Assembly: GCF_003788635.1 (NCBI RefSeq)
Contig: NZ_AYKH01000044.1
Span: forward strand, 79,299-143,298
Direction: 5' to 3'
DNA length: 64,000 bases
DNA from: Salinisphaera orenii subsp. orenii MK-B5
GTDB lineage: Bacteria; Pseudomonadota; Gammaproteobacteria; Nevskiales; Salinisphaeraceae
Below, piece by piece: positions 25,989-34,931 of the stretch (its first letter is position 1; every line of letters begins with the position of its first letter). The translations under genes and the position numbers were made by a program. The notes under the pieces were generated by a model that was not told the DNA's origin, ran no database searches, and saw only the letters and a program-made list of their open reading frames with translations.

Positions 25989-26015
25989 GGTATGGCCTCG
26001 CCGTGAGGCCATACC
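25989..26015. other. Perfect 11-bp inverted repeat
   Basis: GGTATGGCCTC (25989-25999) and GAGGCCATACC (26005-26015) with a 5-base loop. It has no T-run on either side, so it is not a clear intrinsic terminator; it may be a second regulator site or an RNA stem upstream of the phosphatase operon. Confidence 0.45.
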
Positions 26016-26947
26016 GAGCGGGCGATGACGGCGAGTCGGTCGGGCGCGGCCCGGACGCCGCCCTGGTGCACGACCGCACCGACAGTGGCCGCGGCTTCAG
26101 GCGGAGTCGGGCTAGCGGTACCCGGCGTTTCAGTTCGTTCAAACGTCCGGTGGGTGTGTCACCGGTACGGGCCGCGAGTCGGCCGGGCGCGTGCTCGGCC
26201 GCGGCATTTCGGAATCGTACCGCGCTGCGGCCGCCGCTTTGGGTGCTTGAATCCGTGATCGCCTCGTCAAACCTGCCACTCCGGCGTTGGCTCATGGCGG
26301 CCTGGGGCGGTGGCCCGTGGGTACGGGCGACCGCCCCAGGCGGCGCTCGCGCGGCACGCCTGGACGGGCGCTCACAAAGACACTGACGGCGGTGGAACCG
26401 GCACGTCGCGCGGAAGGTTCACGATGCCGTCGGCCGCATCCGTGGGCCGAGGCCGCCCCGCTCGGCCCGGCCGATTCACGGCCGTGGCCGAGCGGCGGCT
26501 GGGCGTTGCGTCGCTGCATGACGCCGGCGTGTCCGGTGCGGAGACGAGCGGAAAGCACTTTACCGCGCCGGGAGCGAATATCGGCACGGGTTCGGTCGTG
26601 ACGGCTCGCGGTATCGGCTGATACCGGGGCTGTGACGGGTCGCGGCGGTGTCGATGCCCTGCGTGCGTGAGCTGGCCCGGTATGGCGTCCTCACCCCGCA
26701 TCAGGCCGATGTTGCGATCGGCGTGCCTCGAGCGGCTGCGTTCGCCTCGCGTGCCGACAAGACCGCGGCCCGTCCGGCGGCATGCCGTGCCCGTTCGCTC
26801 GAACCGTACGCGGCGAGACACCGGGCCGCGGCCCGTGGCGGGCAGGCGCACGGTTCGCCCGGCGTGATCGCCATCTACGTCGCTACGCCGGCCGCCGTGG
26901 GTGCCGCGGCTTCTCGCTTCGGGTTGCGCCTCGGATGAGGCGTGCGC
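26016..26947. other. Long intergenic region, no gene seen
   Basis: About 930 bases between the phosphatase operon promoter and the 3' end of mtfA. Reading frames are Arg/Pro/Ala-rich without domains or ribosome sites. It may be decayed sequence. Its right part contains a GC-rich tract but no recognisable RNA or terminator. Confidence 0.45.
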
Positions 26948-27787
26948 TCACGTGCTGTCTTCCGCGCCGGCGCCGGTTGGCGGACCGAAGTCGGGCGCCC
27001 GGGCGGCGGTGTCGATGTCGAAATAGGCCACCATCACGGCGTGGAGCCGGGGATGCGCGGCCGCGAGTGCGCCGCCGCGCTGGAAGAAGGCCTCGACGGC
27101 TACGGCGAAGAACTCGGTGGGGTTCTCGGCGCCGTAGACGTCGATCACCGGCGAGCCCTCGGCGCGCAGCCGCTCGAAGGCGTCGCCGAAGGCGCCCGAC
27201 CAGCCGGCGAAGTCGTGCATCGGCGGTGCGCCCTCCGCTTCGGGGGCGGCGAAGTCCAGCAGGTGCGCGAACTCGTGCAGGACCACGTTGTGATCGGCGC
27301 CGGCCAGGGCTTCCTCGATGTCGCGCCATGAGAGGATCACGCGGCCGCCGGCCCAGGCCTCGCCGGAGGCGAGCATGGGCAGATCGTCCACCAGGCCGTG
27401 CTCGTCCGGGTCGTCCTGCGGGATGTAGAAGGCGTCCGGATAGACGAGAATCTCCCGCGGCAGGACGAAGTCGCCGGGCTCGGCGCCCAGACAGAGCAGG
27501 CTCGCCTGGCCGGCGATCACCCGTTCCATTCCGCGGGTCACGGTGAGGCCGTTGCAGCCGATGAACGACACCTCGGCCAGCAGGCGCGCGCTGTGCTCGA
27601 GCAGTCGCTCGCGCTGATCCGCATCCAGCAGGTCGCGCCACGGCAGCGCCGCGACGAGGGCGTCGCGCTCCCGCGCATCCAGATCCGCCGGCGCCCGCCA
27701 GCGGCGCCGCAGGTGCGGATAGGCCATAATCAGCGCAGCAATCGCCAGCGCCCCGGCGATGACCAGGATCGCGCCGCCCGCGTTCAT
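26948..27787 (-). CDS. mtfA: MtfA-type zinc peptidase (M90 family)
   Basis: A 279-residue protein related to E. coli MtfA (YeeI), a zinc aminopeptidase that binds the glucose repressor Mlc. An N-terminal hydrophobic segment (residues 5-24) suggests membrane attachment, which the E. coli protein lacks. The zinc motif HEFAHLLD and the downstream glutamate region NPTEFFAVAVEAFF are intact, as are CLGAEPGDFVLPREILVYPDAF and SWRDIEEAL typical of the family. Mlc was not seen in the window. Divergent from the following hypothetical membrane gene. Confidence 0.9.
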   Translation of the reverse strand: MNAGGAILVIAGALAIAALIMAYPHLRRRWRAPADLDARERDALVAALPWRDLLDADQRERLLEHSARLLAEVSFIGCNGLTVTRGMERVIAGQASLLCLGAEPGDFVLPREILVYPDAFYIPQDDPDEHGLVDDLPMLASGEAWAGGRVILSWRDIEEALAGADHNVVLHEFAHLLDFAAPEAEGAPPMHDFAGWSGAFGDAFERLRAEGSPVIDVYGAENPTEFFAVAVEAFFQRGGALAAAHPRLHAVMVAYFDIDTAARAPDFGPPTGAGAEDST

Positions 27788-27847
27788 GCCGGTGGCCGGG
27801 GACTAGGATGGTGGAGGGCGTCACGCACGAGCGGGTCGGGCTGGATC

Positions 27848-28432
27848 ATGTCGTTGCTGTCGATCGTACAGAGCATTTTCGGAACCGTGACGTCCTTCGT
27901 CATCTGGTCGGGGCTCGTGTATCTGTTCTACGTGCTGCGCAACCGCAGCCTGGAGCACAAACTGCGGCAGCTCATCCGGCCTTCACGCAGCGACCCCGAC
28001 GAGGATCGCGTGCACGTCATCTGCGCCAACGGCACCGATGTGCGTGTGACCGTGCGGGACGTGCGCCTGATCACCACCGACGACAACCACATCAGCCTGA
28101 CCTATCTCGGCGACACCGGCGACGTGATATCGCCGCGCCGGCCCAACGACATCATCGCGCGTCGTCGCAACGGCGTGACCATGAGCGAGGAGAAGGCCGG
28201 CCTGATCGAGCGCAACTTCGTCGAACTGCCGGCCCAGACCGCCGGGCTCTGGGCACTGACCGCGGCGCAGGTCGGCCAGGCGGATTCGCGCTTCGCCCAG
28301 TGTCTGCTCGTGATCGACTATCCGACTCTGCTCAACACCCGCAAGCTGATGGTGGTCACCGCGACCGACGACATCGTCGCGGCGCTCAACGACGATTTCC
28401 GCACCTATCTCGCCGAGCGCGATCTCGGTTAG
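27848..28432 (+). CDS. Hypothetical membrane-anchored protein
   Basis: A 194-residue protein I do not recognise. Residues 5-33 form one transmembrane helix (IFGTVTSFVIWSGLVYLFYV) with a basic stretch after it, placing the rest probably in the cytoplasm. The remainder is a mixed alpha/beta soluble domain with strands DRVHVICANGTDVRVTVRDV and a later LLVIDYPTLLNTRKLMVVTA. The ATG at 27848 is the first start in the divergent gap after mtfA. Its TAG stop is the left boundary of dispersed repeat copy B, so the native C-terminus could have been changed by that insertion. Confidence 0.65.
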   Translation: MSLLSIVQSIFGTVTSFVIWSGLVYLFYVLRNRSLEHKLRQLIRPSRSDPDEDRVHVICANGTDVRVTVRDVRLITTDDNHISLTYLGDTGDVISPRRPNDIIARRRNGVTMSEEKAGLIERNFVELPAQTAGLWALTAAQVGQADSRFAQCLLVIDYPTLLNTRKLMVVTATDDIVAALNDDFRTYLAERDLG

Positions 28433-28727
28433 AGCCTGTTGACGTGCCGTAAGCACGCCGCGTTGGAGGCCGCAAGCCGTGGCTGGCAAGGCGCGGGCCG
28501 CCGGCTCTGGGCGTGCCACGACCCCGGCTTGCAACGCCGCCGGACGCGCATCGTTATCGAATGGGCGGCCCAACCCAACCCTTCGGGACACGCGCCGATG
28601 GAATTAACAAGAGGCCGCAATCCAGCGTTGCAGCACGCTGGTGCAGCGTGACTGCACGGCGCGCACTACGCCTCGTCTCGCCGAAAAGCTGCGCTTGGCG
28701 CGGACGCGGACGAAACCTCAACAGACT
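28433..28727 (+). mobile_element. MITE-like dispersed repeat, copy B
   Basis: About 295 bp with ends AGCCTGTTGA and, inverted, AGTCTGTTGA. Flanks are TTAG (28429-28432) and CTAG (28728-28731). Both flanks provide stop codons: TAG of the plus-strand gene on the left and TAG (as CTA) of the minus-strand nucleotidase on the right. It lies between two convergent genes and has no coding frame with domain character. Confidence 0.8.
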
Positions 28728-29624
28728 CTAGGACGGCTCGTTGGCCACGCCGTGGGGCACGTGGCCGGCGGCGACCCGGCCCGCGGCCCGGCCGATGTGG
28801 CTGGCCTGGTCGTCGAAGAAGATGTCGGCGCCGAAGGCCTCCAGGAAGCGTTCCTTGCTCATGCCGCCGAGAAACAGCGCCTCGTCGATCCGGATGTGCC
28901 AGGCGCGTAGCGTGCGGATGACGCGCTCGTGCGCGGGGGCGCTGCGCGAGGTCACCAGCGCGGTGCGGATGGGGCAGTCGGCTGGATCGAACTCGCCCTG
29001 GATCCGGGTGAGCGCTTCCAGGAACGCCTTGAACGGCCCGCCGGGCAGCGGTTCGTCGGCGGCGCTGGCCTCGCTGGCCGTGAACGCCGCCAGCCCCTGC
29101 TCCTTGAAGATGCGTTCGGCGTCGTCCGAGAACAGCACCGCATCCCCGTCGAAGGCGATCCGGAGCGCGCCCTCGCCCCGGTCGAGCGACTGGCCCGGAC
29201 CGATGGTCGCCGCGGCGCAGCCGGCATTCAGCGCCGCGCGCACGTCGTCCGGATCCGCGGACAGGAACAGATCGGCCCCGAAGGCGCCCACGTAGCGATA
29301 CGGGGAACTGCCACTGGTGAACGCCGCTCGTGTGATCGGCAGGGCGTGGTGGGCGATGGAGTTGAACACCCGCAGGCCCGTATCGGCACTGTTGCGCGAC
29401 AGCAGGATCACCTCCACGCGCTCGTGCTCGGCGTCGTTGAGCGCGAGCAGCTTGCGTACCAGGTCGAAGGCCACCCCCGGCGCGAGCACGTCCTCCTCGT
29501 GCGCCATCTGGTAGTCGCAGTAGGCCTCGCGGCCGTGCTCCTCGAACACGCGATGGCTGTCCTCGAGGTCGAACAGCGCCCGCGACGAGATCCCGATGAC
29601 GAGTTTCTGCTTGGGCTGATTCAC
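28728..29624 (-). CDS. Cytosolic 5'-nucleotidase (PF06189 family)
   Basis: A 298-residue protein of the 5'-nucleotidase family related to eukaryotic cytosolic NT5C1, hydrolysing nucleoside monophosphates. It begins KLVIGISSRALFDLEDSHRVFEEHG, and shows LSRNSADTGLRVFNSI, a FTSGSSPYRYVGAF segment, FDGDAVLFSDDAERIFKEQG and FLGGMSKERFLEAFGADIFFDDQ, the conserved blocks of this family. Length is normal. It is divergent from the porin gene. The stop codon is formed at the edge of repeat copy B, so the last residues may be altered. Confidence 0.9.
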   Translation of the reverse strand: MNQPKQKLVIGISSRALFDLEDSHRVFEEHGREAYCDYQMAHEEDVLAPGVAFDLVRKLLALNDAEHERVEVILLSRNSADTGLRVFNSIAHHALPITRAAFTSGSSPYRYVGAFGADLFLSADPDDVRAALNAGCAAATIGPGQSLDRGEGALRIAFDGDAVLFSDDAERIFKEQGLAAFTASEASAADEPLPGGPFKAFLEALTRIQGEFDPADCPIRTALVTSRSAPAHERVIRTLRAWHIRIDEALFLGGMSKERFLEAFGADIFFDDQASHIGRAAGRVAAGHVPHGVANEPS

Positions 29625-29868
29625 GGCCGCCAGTGTAGCGTCGCCGGGACGCCGCGCCTATGAGTGGACCGGGACTGGGCCCCGGCCATGGCCCGCGAGT
29701 TCATGTCTGCCCCGTGTATGTGCATGATTTGTGCGACATATTTGTGCAGGATTTTTTCGGAAATCTTTGATTCAGGGGCGTGGCACGCGCGTGAAGAATG
29801 GGTTACAGTGCTCTGAACCGGATCGTGTTTGGGGCACGATTTGGGGGGTTTATCACAGGGAGAAAATC

Positions 29869-31269
29869 ATGAGCACGACACCGAAGCGCACCACGCGTGT
29901 GGGCGCAGCCGTCCGCGGCGTACTGGGTACGACCATCGCCGTACCGCTTTTGTTCTCGGCCATGCCGGCCGCGGCGCAGAGTCAGCAGCAGCAGATGCAG
30001 GAGCTGCGTCAGCAGATCCAGGAGCTGCAGGGCCGTTTCAACGACCTGCAGGCCCAGCAGCAGCGCACCGAACGGCGCGCGAAACAGGCCGAACAGGCCG
30101 CCGCGGAGACGTCCGCGTCCGATGACGACGTATCCGGCTTCAAGGTGGGCAACACCACCATCGAGCTGACCGGTTACATCAAGGCCGACGCCGTGTACGG
30201 CTTCGAGGACGACCACGGCGCTACGCTCGGACCGTCCGACGCCAACCTCACGCTCCGTGACGAAGGCACCGATAGCCCCGGAGATCCGCATCTTGGCGCG
30301 ACCGTCAAACAGACGCGTCTGAAGCTGTCGACCACCACGCCTACCGCCATCGGCGATGTCGGAAGCTACATCGAGATGGATTTCTACGGGCAACCTTATG
30401 ATGCCGGCTTCGACGGTGGCCCGGCCCCGCGTGTGCGCCGAGCTTATCTGACATTGGGCAACTGGCTGGTCGGCCGCGACTGGTCCACCTTCTCGGACTT
30501 CAACTACGGCACGATGCTCAACTTCTACGGCCCGCAGGCCCAGTTGTTCGAGCGTCAGGCGGTTCTTCGCTATACGTTTGAGCTTCCCGAGAACCAGAGT
30601 TTGGACGTTGCTCTCGAAACGCCGGAAGGCGACGGCTTTGATGGCCCGGATGGCACAACGGCCAGTCCCTACACCGGCATCGACGATACCGACGAGCCGG
30701 TACCGGACTTCGCGTTCCGCTATAAGAATGCGGTCAGCGACAGCTTCAACTTCCAGATTGCCGGTATTGCCCGCATGCTGCAGGGTGACGTGACCACGGC
30801 GAGCGATGGTCAGGGCGACGAAGACCGTGCCTTTGGCTGGGGCTTGGACGCGGGCGCGAGCTGGAGTCTGCCGACCGGCACTACCCTCATGGGCACCGTT
30901 TCTGGGGGTGAGGGAATCGGCAAGTACATCTACGCGCCGGCTGGTGGCACCGACGGCTACGTCACTAATGACGGTGACGTTGAAGCACTCAGCCGCTGGG
31001 GCTTCATCGGTACGATTTCTCAGGAGTTGGCCGAGAAGTGGACCACCAATCTGGTCTACGGCAAGGCTTATTCCGAGGATCCGGATGACGCTTCCTTCGA
31101 CACCGATGCTCTCCATGATGAGTCTTCGTCGCTGGCGATCAACCTGCTGTACACGCCGGTGGATCCGTTCACCGTCGGTATCGAGTACAACCACGTGGAC
31201 TACGAGCGGCAGAACGGCGTCGACGCCGACGCCGACAATATCCAGGCCTCGGCGATCTACAACTTCTAG
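29869..31269 (+). CDS. DcaP-like outer-membrane porin
   Basis: A 466-residue outer-membrane protein of the DcaP family (Acinetobacter dicarboxylate-type trimeric porins). A signal peptide (1-36, ending AMPAAA) is followed by a Gln/Glu-rich coiled coil (about 38-85, QQMQELRQQIQELQGRFND) that trimerises in the periplasm, then a beta-barrel starting TIELTGYIKADAVYGFED and containing RRAYLTLGNWLVGRDWSTFSD, and a terminal Phe (IYNF) recognised by the BAM machine. The ATG at 29869 has GGGAG 8 bases upstream; an upstream in-frame start at 29731 lacks this. A strong terminator follows. Loops are Asp-rich, so the pore may be selective; the substrate is not known. Confidence 0.9.
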   Translation: MSTTPKRTTRVGAAVRGVLGTTIAVPLLFSAMPAAAQSQQQQMQELRQQIQELQGRFNDLQAQQQRTERRAKQAEQAAAETSASDDDVSGFKVGNTTIELTGYIKADAVYGFEDDHGATLGPSDANLTLRDEGTDSPGDPHLGATVKQTRLKLSTTTPTAIGDVGSYIEMDFYGQPYDAGFDGGPAPRVRRAYLTLGNWLVGRDWSTFSDFNYGTMLNFYGPQAQLFERQAVLRYTFELPENQSLDVALETPEGDGFDGPDGTTASPYTGIDDTDEPVPDFAFRYKNAVSDSFNFQIAGIARMLQGDVTTASDGQGDEDRAFGWGLDAGASWSLPTGTTLMGTVSGGEGIGKYIYAPAGGTDGYVTNDGDVEALSRWGFIGTISQELAEKWTTNLVYGKAYSEDPDDASFDTDALHDESSSLAINLLYTPVDPFTVGIEYNHVDYERQNGVDADADNIQASAIYNF

Positions 31270-31302
31270 ATCGCAGTCGACCGTCGCGGCGCGACCGCGT
31301 CA

Positions 31303-31335
31303 CGAAAAAGCCCCGGTTCGCCGGGGCTTTTTTCG
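31303..31335 (+). terminator. Intrinsic terminator after the DcaP-like porin
   Basis: A hairpin GCCCCGG-TTCG-CCGGGGC flanked by AAAAA on the left and TTTTTT on the right, about 35 bases after the porin stop. It can work in both directions but only the plus-strand gene ends here. Confidence 0.9.
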
Positions 31336-31380
31336 TGGACGGCACTGACCGGTCGCGGCAGGCGTCTGTAGAGTAGCGGC

Positions 31381-33189
31381 ATGACGCGCAAAGGCTCTTC
31401 CCGAACCCGTCGCCGCCGGGCGGCCGCCACCCCCGAGGGCGGTGATCCGCTCGCCGAAGGCATGGCGCTGCACCGCGCGGGCCGACTCGAGGCCGCGGAG
31501 CGCTGCTACCGCCGTCTGCGGCGTCGCGATGCCGGTTACGGCGAGGCCCTGCGTCTGCGCGCCGTGCTCGCGCATCAGCAGCGACGGCCGGAAGACGCCA
31601 TCGCACTGCTGCGGCGCGCCGCCGAACAGCAGCCCCGCAATCCGGTGGTGCATCACACGCTGGCGGAGATCCTCCGCGCGGTCGGGCGCGATGCGGAGGC
31701 CGTTCCGGCCTATCGACGCGCCCGGGCGCTGGATCCGCAGCGTCATGCCACCGGCATCGATCTCGCCGACACCCTGGCCGCGGTGGGCGAATCCGACGAG
31801 GCGCTCGCGGTCTATCGCGCGGTGGCCGAGGCCGCGCCTGGCCACGACGACGCCCACGAACGCATCGCGATGCTCTGTCACGAGCGCGGCGAGCCCGGCG
31901 CGGCGCGCGCCGAGCTCGAGCGCTGGCGGGCGGCGGCCGGCTCGGCCGCGGCCACCCGACGGCGTCTGGGGGCGGCGTATGCCGCCATCGGCGCCTACGT
32001 GGAGGCGGCGGCGATCCATCGTGCGCAGATCGCCGCGGCGCCCGGGGACGCCGCCGCCTGTGCCGCGCTCGGCGGCGTGCTCCAGAGTCAGGGTGAGTTT
32101 GAGGAATCGCGCCGCTGGTTCGAGCGCGCCCTCGATATCGACCCCGGGCTGGGTTGGGTTTATGCCGCGCTGGTTGCCGACCGCGGCTACCGGCTGCCCG
32201 CCGAGCGCGAGGCCGCGCTCGGCGCGCGGGTCGAGGCCGAGAATACCGAGCCGACCGCGGGCATGCACATGCACTTCGCCCTCGGTCAGCTGCACGACCG
32301 GCGACGCGAGCATGCGCAGGCGTTCGACCATTTCCGGGCCGGCAATCGCCTGCACGCCGCGGCCGCACCCTTCGATCCGGCCACGTTCAGCGACCGCGTC
32401 GACCGCATCATCGCCACGTGCAGCCCGACGTTCTTCGCCGAACGCGCCCACCTCGGCGATCCCAGCGAACGGCCGGTCTTCATCGTCGGCATGCCGCGCT
32501 CGGGCACCAGCCTGGTCGAGCAGATCATCGCCAGCCATCCACAGGCCCACGGCGCCGGTGAACTGGACGATATCCGCCGCATGGTCCGGGAGCTGCCCGC
32601 GCGGCTGGGCACGCGCCGACGCTATCCCGAATGCCTGGCCGATATCGACGCCGCCGGCGCGGGGGCGCTGGCCGAGCGCTATCTGGGCGCGCTCGACGCG
32701 CGCGCGCCGGCGGCGGCCCGGGTGACGGACAAGATGCCCTTCAACATGCTCTGGCTGGGACTGATCGCGCTGCTGTTTCCGAACGCCCGCGTGATCTACT
32801 GCCGGCGCGACGCGCTGGACAACTGCCTGTCCTGCTATTTCCAGATCTTCAGCCGCGGCCTGCGGTTCGCCTACGATCTGACGCATCTCGGCCACGTGTA
32901 TCGCGAGCACGAGCGGCTGATGGCGCACTGGCGGCAGGCCCTGCCGTTGACGCTGCACACCGTGGATTACGAGACCCTGGTCGCCGAGGGCGAGGCCGGT
33001 ATCCGGCGGCTGATCGACTGCGCCGGCCTGCCCTGGGACGATCGCTGCCTGGATTTCCACCGCAGCGAACGCGAGGTGCGCACGGCCAGCGTCTGGCAGG
33101 TCCGCCAACCCGTATACGGCTCATCGGTGGCGCGCTGGCGCGCGTACGCGCCCTGGCTGGGGACGCTGCGCGAGGCGCTGGCGCGCTGA
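31381..33189 (+). CDS. TPR-containing sulfotransferase
   Basis: A 602-residue protein. Residues about 20-300 are tandem TPR repeats (for example GLAMHRAGRLEAAERCYRRL-type units through LGGVLQSQGEFEESRRWFERAL). The C-terminal part is a PAPS-dependent sulfotransferase with the 5'-phosphosulfate loop FIVGMPRSGTSLVEQIIASHP, VTDKMPFNMLWLG and the 3'-phosphate segment VIYCRRDALDNCLSCYFQIF. Such fusions are common in marine proteobacteria, with unknown acceptors (possibly proteins or glycans). There is no signal peptide. It stands alone between the porin and the exonuclease gene, 27 bases before the latter. Confidence 0.9.
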   Translation: MTRKGSSRTRRRRAAATPEGGDPLAEGMALHRAGRLEAAERCYRRLRRRDAGYGEALRLRAVLAHQQRRPEDAIALLRRAAEQQPRNPVVHHTLAEILRAVGRDAEAVPAYRRARALDPQRHATGIDLADTLAAVGESDEALAVYRAVAEAAPGHDDAHERIAMLCHERGEPGAARAELERWRAAAGSAAATRRRLGAAYAAIGAYVEAAAIHRAQIAAAPGDAAACAALGGVLQSQGEFEESRRWFERALDIDPGLGWVYAALVADRGYRLPAEREAALGARVEAENTEPTAGMHMHFALGQLHDRRREHAQAFDHFRAGNRLHAAAAPFDPATFSDRVDRIIATCSPTFFAERAHLGDPSERPVFIVGMPRSGTSLVEQIIASHPQAHGAGELDDIRRMVRELPARLGTRRRYPECLADIDAAGAGALAERYLGALDARAPAAARVTDKMPFNMLWLGLIALLFPNARVIYCRRDALDNCLSCYFQIFSRGLRFAYDLTHLGHVYREHERLMAHWRQALPLTLHTVDYETLVAEGEAGIRRLIDCAGLPWDDRCLDFHRSEREVRTASVWQVRQPVYGSSVARWRAYAPWLGTLREALAR

Positions 33190-33216
33190 AGCCATCCACA
33201 CCACAGGGGCAGGCAC

Positions 33217-34230
33217 ATGACCGCCGTCATCGAGGTCACCGACCGGGGGCTCTACTGTCGCGCCGGGGATTTCCACATCGATCCCTGGCGGCCGGTGCCG
33301 CGCGCGCTGATCACCCATGCGCACGCCGATCACGCCCGCAGCGGTCATGGCCGCTACTGGGCCACGGCCGCCTCGGCGCCGATTCTCTACAAGCGCCTGG
33401 GCCAGAACATCGATCTTGTGGGTGTCGATTACGGCGAAACCCTCGAGTTCGGCGCCGCGCGGGTGTCGTTTCATCCGGCCGGGCATGTGCTCGGCAGCGC
33501 CCAGATCCGGGTCGAGGCGGGCGGCGAAGTCTGGGTCGCCTCCGGCGACTACAAGCGCGACCGCGACCCGACCTGTGCGGCGTTCGAGGTCGTGCCCTGC
33601 GATACCTTCATCACCGAGGCGACCTTCGCGCTGCCCGTCTATCGCTGGGCGGATACCGCCGTGGTCGCGGCCGATATCCATGCCTGGTGGCAGGCCAATG
33701 CGGCGGCCGGCAAGACCAGCGTGCTGTTCGGCTATTCGCTCGGCAAGGCCCAGCGGCTGCTGGCCGAGCTCACCCGCTATACCGAGGCCACCGTCTATCT
33801 GCACGGCGCGCTGGTGCCGCTCACCGGGATCTATCGCGACGCCGGGGTGCACATGCTCCCCACCGAGCCGGTCAGCGCCCAGGGCGCCAGGGCCGATTTC
33901 AGCGGCGCGCTGGTCATGGCGCCGCCCTCGGCCGCGGGCTCGCGCTGGATGCGCCGCTTCAAGCGCCACGAGACCGGTTTCGCCTCCGGCTGGATGCGTA
34001 TCCGCGGCAACCGCCGCCGGCGCGGCTACGATCGTGGCTTCGTGCTTTCCGACCACGCCGACTGGCCGGGCCTGATCGAGACCATCGAACAGACCGGCGC
34101 GACGCGCGTGCTCGCCACCCACGGGCGTACCGACGTGCTGGTGGCCTACCTGCGTGAGCGCGGCATCGATGCCGGCCCGCTGGCCACCGAATACGCCGAC
34201 AGCGCCGAGGACGAGGCCGCGGCCGACTGA
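33217..34230 (+). CDS. Ligase-associated DNA exonuclease (metallo-beta-lactamase fold)
   Basis: A 337-residue MBL/beta-CASP-like nuclease of the group normally encoded beside an ATP-dependent DNA ligase and an Lhr-type helicase. The metal motif is THAHADHARSGHG, followed by HPAGHVLGSAQIRVE, SGDYKRDRDPTC and FVLSDHADWPG, with the final ATHGRTDVL. All metal ligands look present. Here neither ligase nor helicase follows: the next gene is a patatin after 700 bases of non-coding DNA. It may be a stand-alone repair nuclease or the remnant of a broken operon. Confidence 0.9.
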   Translation: MTAVIEVTDRGLYCRAGDFHIDPWRPVPRALITHAHADHARSGHGRYWATAASAPILYKRLGQNIDLVGVDYGETLEFGAARVSFHPAGHVLGSAQIRVEAGGEVWVASGDYKRDRDPTCAAFEVVPCDTFITEATFALPVYRWADTAVVAADIHAWWQANAAAGKTSVLFGYSLGKAQRLLAELTRYTEATVYLHGALVPLTGIYRDAGVHMLPTEPVSAQGARADFSGALVMAPPSAAGSRWMRRFKRHETGFASGWMRIRGNRRRRGYDRGFVLSDHADWPGLIETIEQTGATRVLATHGRTDVLVAYLRERGIDAGPLATEYADSAEDEAAAD

Positions 34231-34931
34231 TCCCGCAGGCGCGTATCCGGTGCGTTATGCTGATATTCGGTAGTGCACGATGCATGAGGCAGCCACCATG
34301 GTTCGAGCGAGGTTCGCGACGGGATGGGTCCGGAACAACGCCGCGACGCGTTGCCGCGACGGCATCATCGATGCCCGCGTCGGCCATGTCGGCGATGCCG
34401 TGGTCGGCCGGGCCGAGACCGAGCCGGTGCGCCTGCGTCGGGCCGATCGGCTCGACGCGTTCCGGGTCCCGCACGATCCGCCCGGCCCCCATCGGCGGGG
34501 GCCGGACGTCGGTTCCCGATGTCGCTCGGCGACGTTCACCGACGACGCAGCGCCGGCCGAGGCCGTCCGCGCGGGCCTCCCGATCCGTGAGCCGCTGTCG
34601 ACCGTCCATCAGGCCGAGTGCGTCGACCAGTGCTATCTCGGCCGTGTCGGCGGTGTCCGTTGCTAGTGCGTTGTTTTACCTTTGCTCGTGTCGTCAGCGA
34701 AACGAGAGGCGGTCGGATACAGGGCACGCCACGCCGCCCGGGGTGGAAACCTCGTTGCAACCACGAAACACCGCGGGTGGTCGGCACCGGTTTCGCTCAC
34801 GGGGTGCCTGACTCAGGACGCCGGTGTGGCGTCGCAGCCTTGTCGATGGCTAGGCCACCGGCGGCGTGCTGTGCCTGGGTGACTCGGGCAGACTCTGCTG
34901 ACACGGAATAAGCTACGCCGGGAGCGCCGAT
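34231..34931. other. Intergenic region, no convincing gene
   Basis: About 700 bases between the exonuclease and patatin genes, where the partner ligase gene would be expected. A 128-codon plus-strand frame at 34280-34666 has no recognisable domain and no ribosome site. The right part is less GC-rich and may hold the patatin promoter. I found no trace of ligase motifs. Confidence 0.45.

Noticed and set aside
26287..26601. A 104-codon frame in the long spacer upstream of the phosphatase operon
   Set aside because: Arg/Pro/Ala-rich, several overlapping frames equally open, no signal for translation.
34280..34666. A 128-codon plus-strand frame between the exonuclease and patatin genes
   Set aside because: No ribosome site, no domain, composition of random GC-rich frames.
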